A model generated the notes under the pieces. It saw only the letters and a list, made by a program, of their open reading frames with translations, did not search any database and was not told the origin of the DNA. From positions 138,673 through 202,672 of the forward strand of contig JASEGA010000001.1 in NCBI GenBank assembly GCA_030018315.1: DNA of 64,000 nucleotides. Direction: 5' to 3'. The position numbers were made by a program, and so were the translations under genes. The stretch comes from a bacterium. GTDB taxonomy: Bacteria > Hydrothermota > UBA3073 > JACQXS01 > JAGMCI01. Of this stretch, positions 26,549-36,107 are shown one piece after another (position 1 is the stretch's first letter; every line of letters starts with the position of its first letter).

Positions 26549-27670
26549 CTATTTATGTGCCAATACTTCTCTATATAATTTTTCTATTTCTTTAATTTGC
26601 ATCTCTACACTAAACTTTTCTATAACTTTTTCTCTTGCTTTTTTTCCAATTTTATTTCTTAGATTTTGGTTTTGTAATAACTCAATTATAGTTTTAGCAA
26701 TACTTACAGCATCTGGCTCTAAAAGGAAGCCATCCACCTTATCTTCTATTATCTCCTTTGGGCCACCCATATTTGTAGCTATAACGGGTTTGGCACAAGC
26801 CATTGCTTCTATAATTGTCCTACCAAATGCCTCTGGCTCAATTGAGGTATTCACTATTACATTGCACAAATTCATAAGCTCTGGTATATCCTTTCTAAAA
26901 CCTGTAAATATCATATCCTCTTTTAGCTCATGTATTTCTGTATACTCAAAAAGCTGCTTTTTATAACTTTCTTCCCCTTCCCCTACAACTAAAAATATTA
27001 CATCTTTATGGAGGTTGTAAACAAGGGGTATCCCCTTGTTTAAACTACCTTTTACAATTCTTGCAGTATCTATAAAAAGCCTATGCCCCTTCCAGGGGTC
27101 AAGTCTTGAAAATATACCTACAACCTTCTTTGTCTTTTCAATATTAAATTCATTGTAAAGATACTCTATATCCAACCCTGATTTAAAAACCTCAGTATCT
27201 ACTGCATTGTAAATTTGCCTAATTTTATCCACTTTTACATACGAAAATTTCTCCTTAACAGCTTCGGATATTGCAATAATTCTGGTTGAAAGCTTTGCAA
27301 TCACTCTATCACGCCAGCCAGCAGATTCTACAGCCCTTACATGCCAAATAAAGGGGATGCATAAAAGTTTAGAAACTAATGCTGTATAAAAAGCATATCT
27401 TGTAGTCGCTGAATTGCAATGTATAATTTCAGGATTAAGCTTTCTTATTTCAGATAATAATTTTAGGGGTCTAACAATTTTATAACAGATATTTTTATTA
27501 GTTAATTGTTTTGTAAACTCACACTTATTTGGAATAAATACAATTGGTCGAAAGTAGGGGCTTGATTTATCAAGCCCTTGCAATATTAGCAATAGACTCT
27601 GCTGCCCACCTCCTGGTGGCTCAATTGGCGTGTCAACATATAAGATTTTCTTTTTACCAGAAACTCTCAT
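26549..27670 (-). CDS. GT4 family glycosyltransferase
   Basis: A 373-residue GT-B enzyme. N-terminal loop EPPGGGQQSLLLILQGL, then IWHVRAVESAGWRD, the hinge RQIYNAVDTEVF, the C-terminal nucleotide-sugar domain VVGIFSRLDPWKGHRLFIDT, and the ExE-type motif TSIEPEAFGRTIIEAMACAK. These are standard for GT4 retaining transferases such as WcaL/PimA-like enzymes. It probably works at the cytoplasmic face on the lipid-linked repeat unit. Donor cannot be read from sequence. Confidence 0.9.
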   Translation of the reverse strand: MRVSGKKKILYVDTPIEPPGGGQQSLLLILQGLDKSSPYFRPIVFIPNKCEFTKQLTNKNICYKIVRPLKLLSEIRKLNPEIIHCNSATTRYAFYTALVSKLLCIPFIWHVRAVESAGWRDRVIAKLSTRIIAISEAVKEKFSYVKVDKIRQIYNAVDTEVFKSGLDIEYLYNEFNIEKTKKVVGIFSRLDPWKGHRLFIDTARIVKGSLNKGIPLVYNLHKDVIFLVVGEGEESYKKQLFEYTEIHELKEDMIFTGFRKDIPELMNLCNVIVNTSIEPEAFGRTIIEAMACAKPVIATNMGGPKEIIEDKVDGFLLEPDAVSIAKTIIELLQNQNLRNKIGKKAREKVIEKFSVEMQIKEIEKLYREVLAHK

Positions 27671-27706
27671 TTTTCAAGCATTTCTGATATATTTTATAAT
27701 ATGCTA

Positions 27707-28432
27707 TTATTGTCCCTTTAAAGCCAGTACTCCTATAGCTGCTCCTGAAACTAGGCGAGCTTTAAAAAATATATTCTTAATGAACTCTTTTGTTTTATCA
27801 GGAATCCAGCTCAAAGCCCCATCTAAATCAAATGCTCGCGACGACACGTATATCTTCATTTTTACTATCTTTAGACTACAAATTTGACACAGCTTTTTTA
27901 CTTTCTCTTCGTCAAATGATTGAATATGCCCATCCTTATAGAACATTTTGAGACAGTGAGGGCATAGAGTTTGTTGCAAGGTCTCTTTGTAAGGAGTTGC
28001 GAATAATACATATCTACTTGAAACCCTTCGTAGTTCATACAATGCCTTTAAAGGAACGTCCAAATGTTCCAATACCTCAACAGCACTTACTATATCAAAG
28101 AAGTTTGACTTGAATGGCAAGTTAGTTATTTCAGCTACGACAAACTTACACCCCTTGAACTTTTTCTTTGCAAAATGTAGCCGATTCAAGGATAAATCCT
28201 CACCTACAACAGTCTTTGCAATACCTTTCTGTAAAAAAGTATTACATAAATAGCCATCACCACACCCTACATCTAATATGCTTCCTATCTTCTTCCTCGG
28301 CAATAAAGAAAATACAAGCTGTACACGCTTTTCCTCTGAAGGGTCTTCCTGAGGAATGAACCGTTTAAATTCACTCTCTTTATCATAGAAATTTTTCCAG
28401 TTTATTTTATCTTTCAAGCAGATGCTTACCAT
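27707..28432 (-). CDS. Class I SAM methyltransferase
   Basis: 241 residues with motif I ILDVGCGDGYLCNTFLQKG, motif II VVGEDLS, KGCKFVVAEITNLPF, and SAVEVLEHLDVPLKAL. A later CPHCLKMFYKDGHIQSF segment with a Cys-x2-Cys and His could bind zinc. Methyltransf_11/23 type; small molecule or glycan methylation is likely. It lies 37 nt from the GT4 gene in the same direction. Confidence 0.85.
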   Translation of the reverse strand: MVSICLKDKINWKNFYDKESEFKRFIPQEDPSEEKRVQLVFSLLPRKKIGSILDVGCGDGYLCNTFLQKGIAKTVVGEDLSLNRLHFAKKKFKGCKFVVAEITNLPFKSNFFDIVSAVEVLEHLDVPLKALYELRRVSSRYVLFATPYKETLQQTLCPHCLKMFYKDGHIQSFDEEKVKKLCQICSLKIVKMKIYVSSRAFDLDGALSWIPDKTKEFIKNIFFKARLVSGAAIGVLALKGQ

Positions 28433-28491
28433 TATAGTTTGGAATAACTATACTTATACCTCTCACTACTCCTTCTTTGAATAAATAGTTA

Positions 28492-29394
28492 TTATATCGC
28501 CACTTCTAAAATAAGAAGAGAAAATATTATACAAAACCAATTAAAAAGACTACGCACAATTCCCCTGTACCATCTTTTCCCAAGAATTCTGATATCTTCT
28601 ACCTCTCTATTTTGGTTAAATTTATCAAGCCCTAATATTCGGAGAAGACTTATTTTAAAACTTGCAAAGTTTGAATAAAAATTATCTCTGTACGATTTTT
28701 TAATGACTTTAAAGCCAGCTTTTCTAAGCATCTCTGAGAGAGTAGACTCAGTAAATTGATAAAGATGGCGTAGAGCATCAAGTGCATACCACTCTTCTTT
28801 CCATATTCTTCTCCCAAGAGTGCTAAAGTTTGGTATCTCAATCACTAAAAGCCCATTGCTCTCCATACTCTTATTTACTTTATACTACAGCAACTTTTGC
28901 GGGTCATAAATGTGCTCTAAAACATGCCATAGTATCACTACATTAAAGAACTTGGACTCCAATTTTATCTCTTCTATATCACCGTGTATCACATTCTTAA
29001 GTCCCAGTGTTTTAGCATAGTTGCAAGCATATTCTGACATTTCAACTCCATAAGGCTCAAATCCTGCCTCCATCATTTTTAACAAAAACTCACCTCGCTG
29101 TGAACCAATGTCAAGAATTTTGCCACATTTTATATATTTTTTTGTCATTTTTACTCTCTTAGGTTTTAGGAAGGGATAAGGTTCATTTAACTTTTTCTTT
29201 CCTTTGCCATAATATTCATCTGGATAATATTTTAGAATTTCATCTTTTTCTGGTCTTGGATTTAGAAACACGAGCCCACATTTTTTATATCTCACAATAT
29301 TAAACTCCTCATTAGTAGGGAAAACCCAATCCTTGCCATAGAAAAGGAGCTCTGTATCTTTACCTTCACAAAGATTACAGTTTACTTCTTCCAT
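28492..29394 (-). pseudogene. SAM methyltransferase with internal TAG
   Basis: A single frame from 29394 to 28492 encodes an N-terminal zinc-binding segment (CNLCEGKDTELL, YKKCGLVFLNPRP), motif I ILDIGSQRGEFLLKMMEAG, LWHVLEHIYDPQKLL, then TAG at about 28882, and then ESNGLLVIEIPNFSTLGRR. The frame is otherwise open for about 300 residues, the usual length for these type-12/23 methyltransferases. It overlaps nothing and starts 3 nt before the flippase stop. The stop lies between a helix and the next strand, where the family continues without a gap. Confidence 0.82.
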
Positions 29395-29396
29395 TT

Positions 29397-30701
29397 CTAT
29401 CTTTTAAAGATTTCTTTTTTCAAGAATAATAAATCAGATTTTGACACTACTCCAATTATTTTTATTGGCTCTATCCCAATCCTTTTTTTAATGAAATAAA
29501 AAAGTAATATAAGGCCTGCAATCTCTGTAATTATTGTAGCACTTGCTGCTCCTTCCATACCAAATTTAGGGATGAGAAAATAGTTAAGTATTATATTAAC
29601 TGCAATATTCCCTCCAGCAATCCACATTGGTATACGCTGAAGGGCTGCACTCTGAAGTACACTCCTTGAAAGTGTTGAGAGAAATATAAAAGGCAGTGTC
29701 CAGATGACTATTTGGAGTACTCTAATAGAAGATAAATATTCTTTCCCATATAGTATTGGTATTATTTTATAAGCAAAAATAGTAATAATTATGGAAAGTA
29801 GGATTGCAATTGTAACAAGAATTTTTGCCACTTTCTCAAAATAAAGGCAAAACTCCTCTCTTTCATTTAAAAAGGTCCTTGAGAATACTGGATATATTGA
29901 ACTTATGAAAGAACCCGGAATTGGCAAAAATACAAAGATAAACATTGTAGCAACTGAATAAAGACCTACAAAACTCGCTCCCTTCATACTTTGGAGCATC
30001 ACGATATCAATGTAAAGATACAGCGTTACAAAAAGAAAATCAACCATAAATGGCCAGCTCTCTTTTAGTAGAAATTTACTTAATTGAAGGGTAAACTTTA
30101 TCCTATTTTTTATAAATATTTTATTACAGATTAATATGTTTATCCCTAATATAAATAGAGCTGTAATTGGTCTAACAGTAGAAATACCAATGAGCCTATA
30201 GCCTATAAAGAGAAATGAAAGAATGAGTGCAAAACTCAAAATCCTTTCTATAGCTTGAACGATTGCTGTAATATCGAGCCTCTCAAAAGCTGGATATATA
30301 CAACCATAAGAAGAACTGACATTTTCTATTATCATAGCCAGTCCAAAGAGGTAAATGATTATCTTCGTATCCACTGGTAATGAAATAAAAGAAGTAATGG
30401 CAAAAGCAACCCCAAACATAACGACAGAAGCCACTACCCTCAATAAAAGAGTAGTTCCAACATATACTTCTCTATCTTCCTTCTTCTTTGCCACTTCTCT
30501 TATCATAAGCAGACTCAACCCTAAACCAGCAACCGGGCTAAAGAAGCCAATAAATGCGAGACCAAAATTGTATTTACCATAATCTGTGGCTCCAAGATAT
30601 CTTGCCACAAATATACCAAGCACAAAAGATAAGGCTTTAATTACAGCCTGTGAACTAAGCAGAGAGAGTGTATTTCTAATAAACCTCGTTTCTGTATCCA
30701 T
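29397..30701 (-). CDS. Wzx-type polysaccharide flippase
   Basis: A 434-residue membrane protein with about 12-14 hydrophobic segments and the Polysacc_synt motifs: RNTLSLLSSQAVIKALSFVL at the start, FVARYLGATDYGKYN, and SIYPVFSRTF in the middle. It belongs to the MOP/Wzx superfamily that flips undecaprenyl-diphosphate-linked repeat units across the inner membrane. With the O-antigen ligase/polymerase-like protein at 31935 and the Wzc/Wza-type genes further right it makes a Wzx/Wzy-dependent pathway likely. Confidence 0.9.
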   Translation of the reverse strand: MDTETRFIRNTLSLLSSQAVIKALSFVLGIFVARYLGATDYGKYNFGLAFIGFFSPVAGLGLSLLMIREVAKKKEDREVYVGTTLLLRVVASVVMFGVAFAITSFISLPVDTKIIIYLFGLAMIIENVSSSYGCIYPAFERLDITAIVQAIERILSFALILSFLFIGYRLIGISTVRPITALFILGINILICNKIFIKNRIKFTLQLSKFLLKESWPFMVDFLFVTLYLYIDIVMLQSMKGASFVGLYSVATMFIFVFLPIPGSFISSIYPVFSRTFLNEREEFCLYFEKVAKILVTIAILLSIIITIFAYKIIPILYGKEYLSSIRVLQIVIWTLPFIFLSTLSRSVLQSAALQRIPMWIAGGNIAVNIILNYFLIPKFGMEGAASATIITEIAGLILLFYFIKKRIGIEPIKIIGVVSKSDLLFLKKEIFKR

Positions 30702-30883
30702 TATAATACAAAATTAAAATGTAAAAATCAAATATCAAAATTATCCCAATGGAATCGAGACAAAATTATTCCCTCTGCTCATGGGATTGCACACTTCATT
30801 TTTGGATAGCTAAACTCTTAACACTAAACTACCTTTTGAGATAATGCACCGCCCCTTTGCTTGTAACCTTACATTAACCTTGT

Positions 30884-31309
30884 CTATTCTCTTTCTAAGA
30901 ATTTTACTAAATGCTTCGCAAATTCCCTGATGATTTTAGGGTCATTTTTAAGGTGGTTGAAGACTTTTTGTAAATCAATCTGAAAATATTCATGCACAAG
31001 TATGTTACGAAATCCTACCAAATCTTTCATCTTATCGGATAACTTGTTGGTAATAATCTTATTCTAAGCAAGTGTATCAAATAGCCCTACATATTCATCA
31101 GGGTGCCCGAAATTCTTCAGTGTAATAAGCCTCATAGTAGCATCCATACACGCCTGTATCCCCTGTTGCAATTGTCTTTCAACAATAGATTGGATTTCCC
31201 AACTATTTTTGTATTTCTTAAAGATAATAGATTGATACCCATTTAAGCGGGTACAAGTTTGCTCCATTATGTCAAGAGAGGTCTTTAATTTTTCATTTTG
31301 AATATCCAA
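30884..31309 (-). pseudogene. hepT: HepT toxin (HEPN ribonuclease), internal TAG
   Basis: Starting at TTG 31309, the frame encodes a DUF86/HepT protein: LNGYQSIIFKKYK, then QLQQGIQACMDATMRLI, and after an in-frame TAG at 31064-31066 the catalytic HEPN motif GFRNILVHEYFQID (Rx4H followed by the Tyr that MntA modifies in known systems). The end is TAG at 30884-30886. The open length of about 140 residues is normal for HepT. Truncation before the active site would abolish RNase activity. It overlaps the mntA remnant by 17 nt. Confidence 0.82.
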
Positions 31310-31760
31310 AAGTCCCCTCTTTTATTCTCTTCACCATCTCTTTCCAAAAGTATTCTCGCATAGGCTTTGTGTCAAAATATTTAAGTTCTGCTTTAAATTC
31401 AAAATCAAGTCTTCTTTCTCTATCTCTTTCAAATATAACATTTCTACATTTTATAACTTCTTATAACTTCGTGAACAAAAACTGGTGGTGCATCATTAAG
31501 AATAGAGAGGTCAATCTTGCCAAATGATTTGCCTACAAATTCATTAAGTTCTATTTCCATCTTTATTTTTGCCTCCAATGTATCAGAATAAGGATTTTTA
31601 TCATCAAGTAAAATTCCAACATCTACATCTGGGATGCGTTTTGCCCCATATGAACTACCTGCTAATGAGCCAAAAGATAGACTGCAATAACCCATTTCTT
31701 ATTCTCTACATGCTCTCGAATTTTGTCTTTAATTGTATTCAGATTTTTAAATCTACCCAT
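31293..31760 (-). pseudogene. mntA: MntA antitoxin (nucleotidyltransferase), two frameshifts
   Basis: The ATG at 31760 starts GRFKNLNTIKDKIREHVENK. Loss of one T before FGSLAGSSYGAKRIPDVDVG shifts the frame into the MNT nucleotidyltransferase signature (GSxxG...DVDVG). A perfect tandem duplication of TTATAACTTC at 31451-31470 shifts it again; deleting one 10-bp copy restores a continuous ending FERDRERRLDFEFKAELKYF to a TGA at 31293. Known MntA AMPylates and silences HepT. Both halves of this pair are thus broken. Confidence 0.83.
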
Positions 31761-31888
31761 TTTTAAACGCATATGAAAATAATATACTTTTAAAATCCAA
31801 ATAGTCAAGTCTTTTTCTACTCCACTCAAGTAATATAAAACTGTAAATTAAAGTTAAAACCTTCGCCTACAGTTACACCATAGTCCTA

Positions 31889-31920
31889 TGTAGCCGAGCC
31901 CTTTAGGACTCGCATCTACA
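31889..31920. repeat. TGTAGCCGA palindromic repeat
   Basis: A 32-bp palindrome-like unit starts TGTAGCCGAGCCCTTTAGGA and ends CTACA. The same family is found inside the HPr-kinase-like gene (44487-44525), and a looser member lies within the element at 18030-18150. Confidence 0.6.
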
Positions 31921-31934
31921 ACTTGTAACTCTTT

Positions 31935-33296
31935 TTATTGGGAAACCAATGTAGATTCTTCAGATTCAAGTGTTGGCATCACCATTATCATTGCTGCCAA
32001 AAACCAGAAAGGCTCCATTATTCTTATTATCATAAAAGAGTTAGCAGTTATTGCATGTACAACTACACCTGAAAATGCACCAAGCCCACCAAGAGCTACA
32101 CCTTTATATAGACCCGGTGGTGTCTTATTATATACAACACGAAAATTATTAAAAATGGATACAAGTAGAAAAATGAAAGCTAAAAAACCAACTGCACCAA
32201 GTTCAATAAAATTCCTTACCCATTGCCCATCAAGAAACCCGTAACCAACTAACCCTGTCCCAAATATAGGATGTTTGACATATATCGTCCGGATAGCTTC
32301 ACGCCAGCTTGATAGCCGAGCACCTGCAGAACTCTCTACTGCCACACCAAAGATACGCTCAGCTTGTCTTCTTTCTGGCTCAGGTACATTAAAAGTATAT
32401 TTTATTCTACCAATTACAACAACGGGTCTTATTAAAAAGAAAACCAATACTAACGCAAGGACTCCAATTATAAGTCCTTTCTTCTCACTAAAGAAGAGTA
32501 TGGTCAGATACACAAATGGAAATGCCATATAAGAGGCTCTGGATTGAGTGTAAGCTAAACAGAGAGAAGAGATAGCTAATAATACAAATAGAGAGACCTT
32601 TGTTCTAATAGAAGGCTGATGTAACAAAATACCTGTTGCAAGTGCCATCATTATCAGAAGGTAGCCACCAAGAGTATTTGGCTCACCTGCCCCCTCAAAT
32701 GGGGCTGTTATTCTTTCCATTTTCCCTATTAGGGAAGCAGCATATATGCAAGTTATACCACAAGTTATGAGCAAAAATACAAGGTAAAGTTTTATATGCT
32801 TCTCATTTCGTATAAGGTTAACTGCCATAAAATATACAAGAAAATACTCAAGATATTTCATAATATAGAATGAGCCAGATACTAATCTCACATTACCTCT
32901 TAACATGCCAAGAGTCGTAAATAACACACAGCAACCTGCATATATTGCAATTGGTTTGTTTAATGGAGTATGCCTAAAAATACCTAATTCCTTATGAACT
33001 GCTATACGAGCAAGCCAGGAGAAAAAGATTATCCCCACTATTACATCATCTACTCGAATAGATAACTCCCTTTCAGGAAGCTTAGCTAAAGTCAATTCAG
33101 GTGAAAGTAGCATTGAAAGAATTAAGACAACAAGACCTGCATTTGGGTTTATAAAAGTGATAAATGCTACAGCTATCCCTAAGAAGACCACTGCTATAGG
33201 TATCTTTGCTGGTAAGAGTGGTATAATTCTACCCATAAATACTGTTAAAAGAATTACTACAAAAAGCAGTATTACAGTATTCCTATCTATCCTCAT
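31935..33296 (-). CDS. O-antigen ligase/polymerase-like membrane protein
   Basis: 453 residues and about 12 membrane segments with a large periplasmic loop containing SSAGARLSSWREAIRTIYVK followed by HPIFGTGLVGYGF; this Arg-rich loop and the hPxxGxG motif identify the Wzy_C/WaaL family. It would polymerise repeat units or ligate finished polymer in the periplasm. Length suits either. It lies between the Wzx flippase and the Wzc-like kinase, as expected for a Wzx/Wzy pathway. Confidence 0.87.
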   Translation of the reverse strand: MRIDRNTVILLFVVILLTVFMGRIIPLLPAKIPIAVVFLGIAVAFITFINPNAGLVVLILSMLLSPELTLAKLPERELSIRVDDVIVGIIFFSWLARIAVHKELGIFRHTPLNKPIAIYAGCCVLFTTLGMLRGNVRLVSGSFYIMKYLEYFLVYFMAVNLIRNEKHIKLYLVFLLITCGITCIYAASLIGKMERITAPFEGAGEPNTLGGYLLIMMALATGILLHQPSIRTKVSLFVLLAISSLCLAYTQSRASYMAFPFVYLTILFFSEKKGLIIGVLALVLVFFLIRPVVVIGRIKYTFNVPEPERRQAERIFGVAVESSAGARLSSWREAIRTIYVKHPIFGTGLVGYGFLDGQWVRNFIELGAVGFLAFIFLLVSIFNNFRVVYNKTPPGLYKGVALGGLGAFSGVVVHAITANSFMIIRIMEPFWFLAAMIMVMPTLESEESTLVSQ

Positions 33297-33349
33297 AATA
33301 AATAAAAATGTAAAATGAAAAATTCAAAAATACAGTCCAAAATTCAAAA

Positions 33350-33724
33350 TTATCTTTTACCTTTCAAAGTCGATATACTTGCCCCAAGAATATTAGAAAG
33401 CTCCTTTGCTTCTTCCAATAATGGGGCCACCGATTCTGCACTTGTTTTTCCAGAATCTATTAAAAGACTAAGCCAAAATTTACTCTCATTAGCTGACTTT
33501 AATGAGTAATTTAAGAAATTAGCAAAATCTTTTTTAGAACTTGAAGCCTAAGTCTCTATAATATTTGCCCCAATACTTGTCGCGCTTCTAAGCAATTGCT
33601 TCCCAATCATCTCACAAGGATAGCTGTTCTTGGGTAATTTTTCAATAAATTGAATAATGCCCAAGGCATACCGATAAGTACGGTCTTTTATATCAATTTT
33701 TAATTTTGACTTGTGATTTTGCAT
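33350..33724 (-). pseudogene. Four-helix bundle protein with one internal TAG
   Basis: One frame from ATG 33724 to TAA 33350 (124 codons) encodes a protein of the 23S rRNA-intervening-sequence / four-helix-bundle family: YRYALGIIQFIEKLPKN, QLLRSATSIGANIIE, SSSKKDFANFLNYSLKSANE, EEAKELSNILGASISTL. A TAG at 33548-33550 interrupts it after the IIE helix end. Size is exactly the family norm. The function of the family is not established. Confidence 0.8.
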
Positions 33725-33755
33725 TTTACTTTTTTAATTTTTAACTTCCAAAGAT

Positions 33756-35651
33756 TTAAACTTTGGTTCGTTTTTTAAAAAATTTACGCACTCTCGGCTT
33801 CTCTTCAGTATATTTATACCTGTAATACTTACTATAATAGTAGCCAGTATCAGGCTCCAACTCATATGCCTTAATATTATTCAAAACTATTCCTATTATA
33901 TCTGTTTTAGTATGCTCTAACGCTATTTTAGCCCTGTATAGTGCTCTCCTTGCTACCTTACCTGCTTGATGTACTAAAATAGCACTCTCTATCTTTGAGC
34001 CTAAAACAGCTGCATCAGGTAATGGAAGAATGGGGGGACAGTCAAAAATGACTATATCAAATGCTTTCTTAACTTTATCTACAAAATCTGTAAAGGCACG
34101 TGAGTTTAATACACCGATTAGATTAGGAGGTAGGTAACCAGAGCTTATGAAAGTTAAATTCTCAATCCCAGGTGTCTTGGTCACACCCTCCATCCCCATT
34201 TTACCCAATACAAAATCAACTGCCCCCTTTTTAACATCCTCAAATTTTAACTTCCTTAATAGTAAATCTGTTAAACCTGGCTCTTTTGATACCCCAAACA
34301 ATCTATGTAGTCTAGGCCGCCTGAGGTCAGATTCTACAAGTAGTGTCTTTTTACCAGCCTGTGCCATAGCAACAGCACAATTGATTGCACTTAGAGTCTT
34401 ACCCTCCTCGTGGATAGTACTTGTAAATAAAATGGTATGTATATTTTTGTCCATAAGCGCAAAATCAATATTCGTCTGTAATATACGGTAACTCTCTGCC
34501 ACAGACGATTTAGGTGAATAATGAGTAATTAACTGCTTTTCCAAAGCAAACTCCGTCTCACCTGTTGTTTTATCAAACTTAATTTGCGGAATTATCCCTA
34601 ATACAGGTAACTTCAAATAATCCTCTACATCTTCTATCCTTCCAATAGAGGTATCAATATTTTCTGCCACAAATGCAAAGACAAACCCTATAAATAAGCC
34701 CATTAATGCACCAATCACAATATTTATCGTCTTACGTGGATTAATTGGTGATACCGGTACCACAGCCGGATTAATGATAGTTACAGGCTCAGTCTTTTCC
34801 GCCTCTGCTATAAGTGCTTCTCTATATTTTGTGTTGAGTAAAGAATACATATCTGCTGATAGTGTAACCTCACGAGCAAGACGCTCACGTTCTATTTCAC
34901 TTGATTCCCAAATTTTAGCCTCTTGTTTTAAAGAGTCTACTTGTGCTTTCAACTGCTGTACCTTTGGATACCAATCTGTATAAGTTTGACGTAGTTGATA
35001 AAGGGTAAACTCAAGGTCTGCAACTTTATCTTTGCTACCAGGCAAATACACCTGACCCTCACTCATCCTGTTTTTAACAAATATTCTAAGAGCATCTTCA
35101 GCAGTCCTAAGCTTAGATCCAATAATATCAATTTGAGACTCAATGAATTCCCTTGCCTCCTTTACCTGCCGCCTCTTCTCTTCTGTCCGTTTACCCTTAT
35201 ACGCATAGGCTACAGCATTAACTATCTGTGTAGCTACTTCAGGGTCAGAGGATAAAGCTTTTATTTCAATAATATTAGTAGACTTAACCTGCTCCGCTGA
35301 CACAGCACCTTGCAGACGAGCAACAGCATGCTCAACCTCTAAAGGAGTACTCTCAGCCTTGATAAGTCCTAACCGCCGCGCTGCCTCCTCCATCACGATA
35401 TGGCTCTTAATCATTTGGACCTCTGAAGCCATCACATCAGCCGGATTATATGCAATCAGGGCAGTGAGTAGTTCCTGTGATGTAGCACTCTCTATCACTT
35501 TTACTCTTGTCACCGCTTCATATACAGGATTCTGTCTCCTGGTATAGACTGAACTAACTACAGTAACTACAACAAATGTCAATATAACAATCTTGAAGCG
35601 ACGACGAAAAATTCGTAGATAATCGTAAAAATTAAAGCCACCCTTATCCAT
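33756..35651 (-). CDS. Wzc-like polysaccharide tyrosine autokinase
   Basis: 631 residues. Residues about 1-330 form a Wzz chain-length domain: short cytoplasmic start, first membrane helix near residue 17, a long coiled periplasmic part, and a second helix (NPRKTINIVIGALMGLFIGF) with its proline-rich start. Residues about 385-600 form a BY-kinase with Walker A HEEGKTLSAINCAVAMAQAG, Walker A' LLVESDLRRPRLHRLFG and Walker B IVIFDCPPILPLPDAAV. The C-terminus has the Tyr cluster TGYYYSKYYRYKY, the expected autophosphorylation tail. It controls polymer length and works with the Wza-like exporter. The ATG follows GGAGGTGAATA, a strong ribosome site. Confidence 0.94.
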   Translation of the reverse strand: MDKGGFNFYDYLRIFRRRFKIVILTFVVVTVVSSVYTRRQNPVYEAVTRVKVIESATSQELLTALIAYNPADVMASEVQMIKSHIVMEEAARRLGLIKAESTPLEVEHAVARLQGAVSAEQVKSTNIIEIKALSSDPEVATQIVNAVAYAYKGKRTEEKRRQVKEAREFIESQIDIIGSKLRTAEDALRIFVKNRMSEGQVYLPGSKDKVADLEFTLYQLRQTYTDWYPKVQQLKAQVDSLKQEAKIWESSEIERERLAREVTLSADMYSLLNTKYREALIAEAEKTEPVTIINPAVVPVSPINPRKTINIVIGALMGLFIGFVFAFVAENIDTSIGRIEDVEDYLKLPVLGIIPQIKFDKTTGETEFALEKQLITHYSPKSSVAESYRILQTNIDFALMDKNIHTILFTSTIHEEGKTLSAINCAVAMAQAGKKTLLVESDLRRPRLHRLFGVSKEPGLTDLLLRKLKFEDVKKGAVDFVLGKMGMEGVTKTPGIENLTFISSGYLPPNLIGVLNSRAFTDFVDKVKKAFDIVIFDCPPILPLPDAAVLGSKIESAILVHQAGKVARRALYRAKIALEHTKTDIIGIVLNNIKAYELEPDTGYYYSKYYRYKYTEEKPRVRKFFKKRTKV

Positions 35652-35772
35652 TATTCACCTCCTTAATTCATCTTTAATTAACTTCATAACCCAACTTCTA
35701 CACTGGCTTCATAACCTTTACTTTTTTATCCATTGTTCTTCTTTATTTGATTTTTGCAATTTAATTTTCCAT

Positions 35773-36000
35773 CTAACTTGACGATATTTTACCTTCCATT
35801 CTTTCTAATATTTTGCTATGTTCCAATACCATTTGGGCAATCTCTTTAACCATTTGGGCAATCTCTTTAACCATTTGGGCAATCTCTTTTTGACCAGTCA
35901 ATATTTGCATCTGCATCTTACCATTACTTCTCCATATATAGGCAAGGATTATCCCTAAGAAGGCTACGCCTACCCCCATTAACCCTATTGCTATCCCCAT
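35773..36000 (-). CDS. Small membrane-anchored coiled-coil protein
   Basis: 75 residues: one membrane helix (IGLMGVGVAFLGIILAYIW) followed by a heptad-like stretch in which KEIAQMV occurs three times, encoded by three 21-nt tandem units at about 35823-35886. A paralog lies at 48141-48425 with the same anchor and the same QMVLEHSKILER-like ending. Function unknown; oligomerisation by coiled coil is likely. The repeat number probably varies by slippage in steps that keep the frame. Confidence 0.6.
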   Translation of the reverse strand: MGIAIGLMGVGVAFLGIILAYIWRSNGKMQMQILTGQKEIAQMVKEIAQMVKEIAQMVLEHSKILERMEGKISSS

Positions 36001-36107
36001 ACTACCTCCATTACAAACTCAATCACACTCCTATTCTTAACAAACACCAACTTTTTGCTTCTATCTTTTCTATCGTCTGTTTTCTGTATAATCTATAGTT
36101 TCATTTC

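Noticed and set aside
35820-35890. CRISPR-like direct repeats
   Set aside because: The three 21-nt units are contiguous without spacers and encode the heptad-like KEIAQMV repeats of a small protein.
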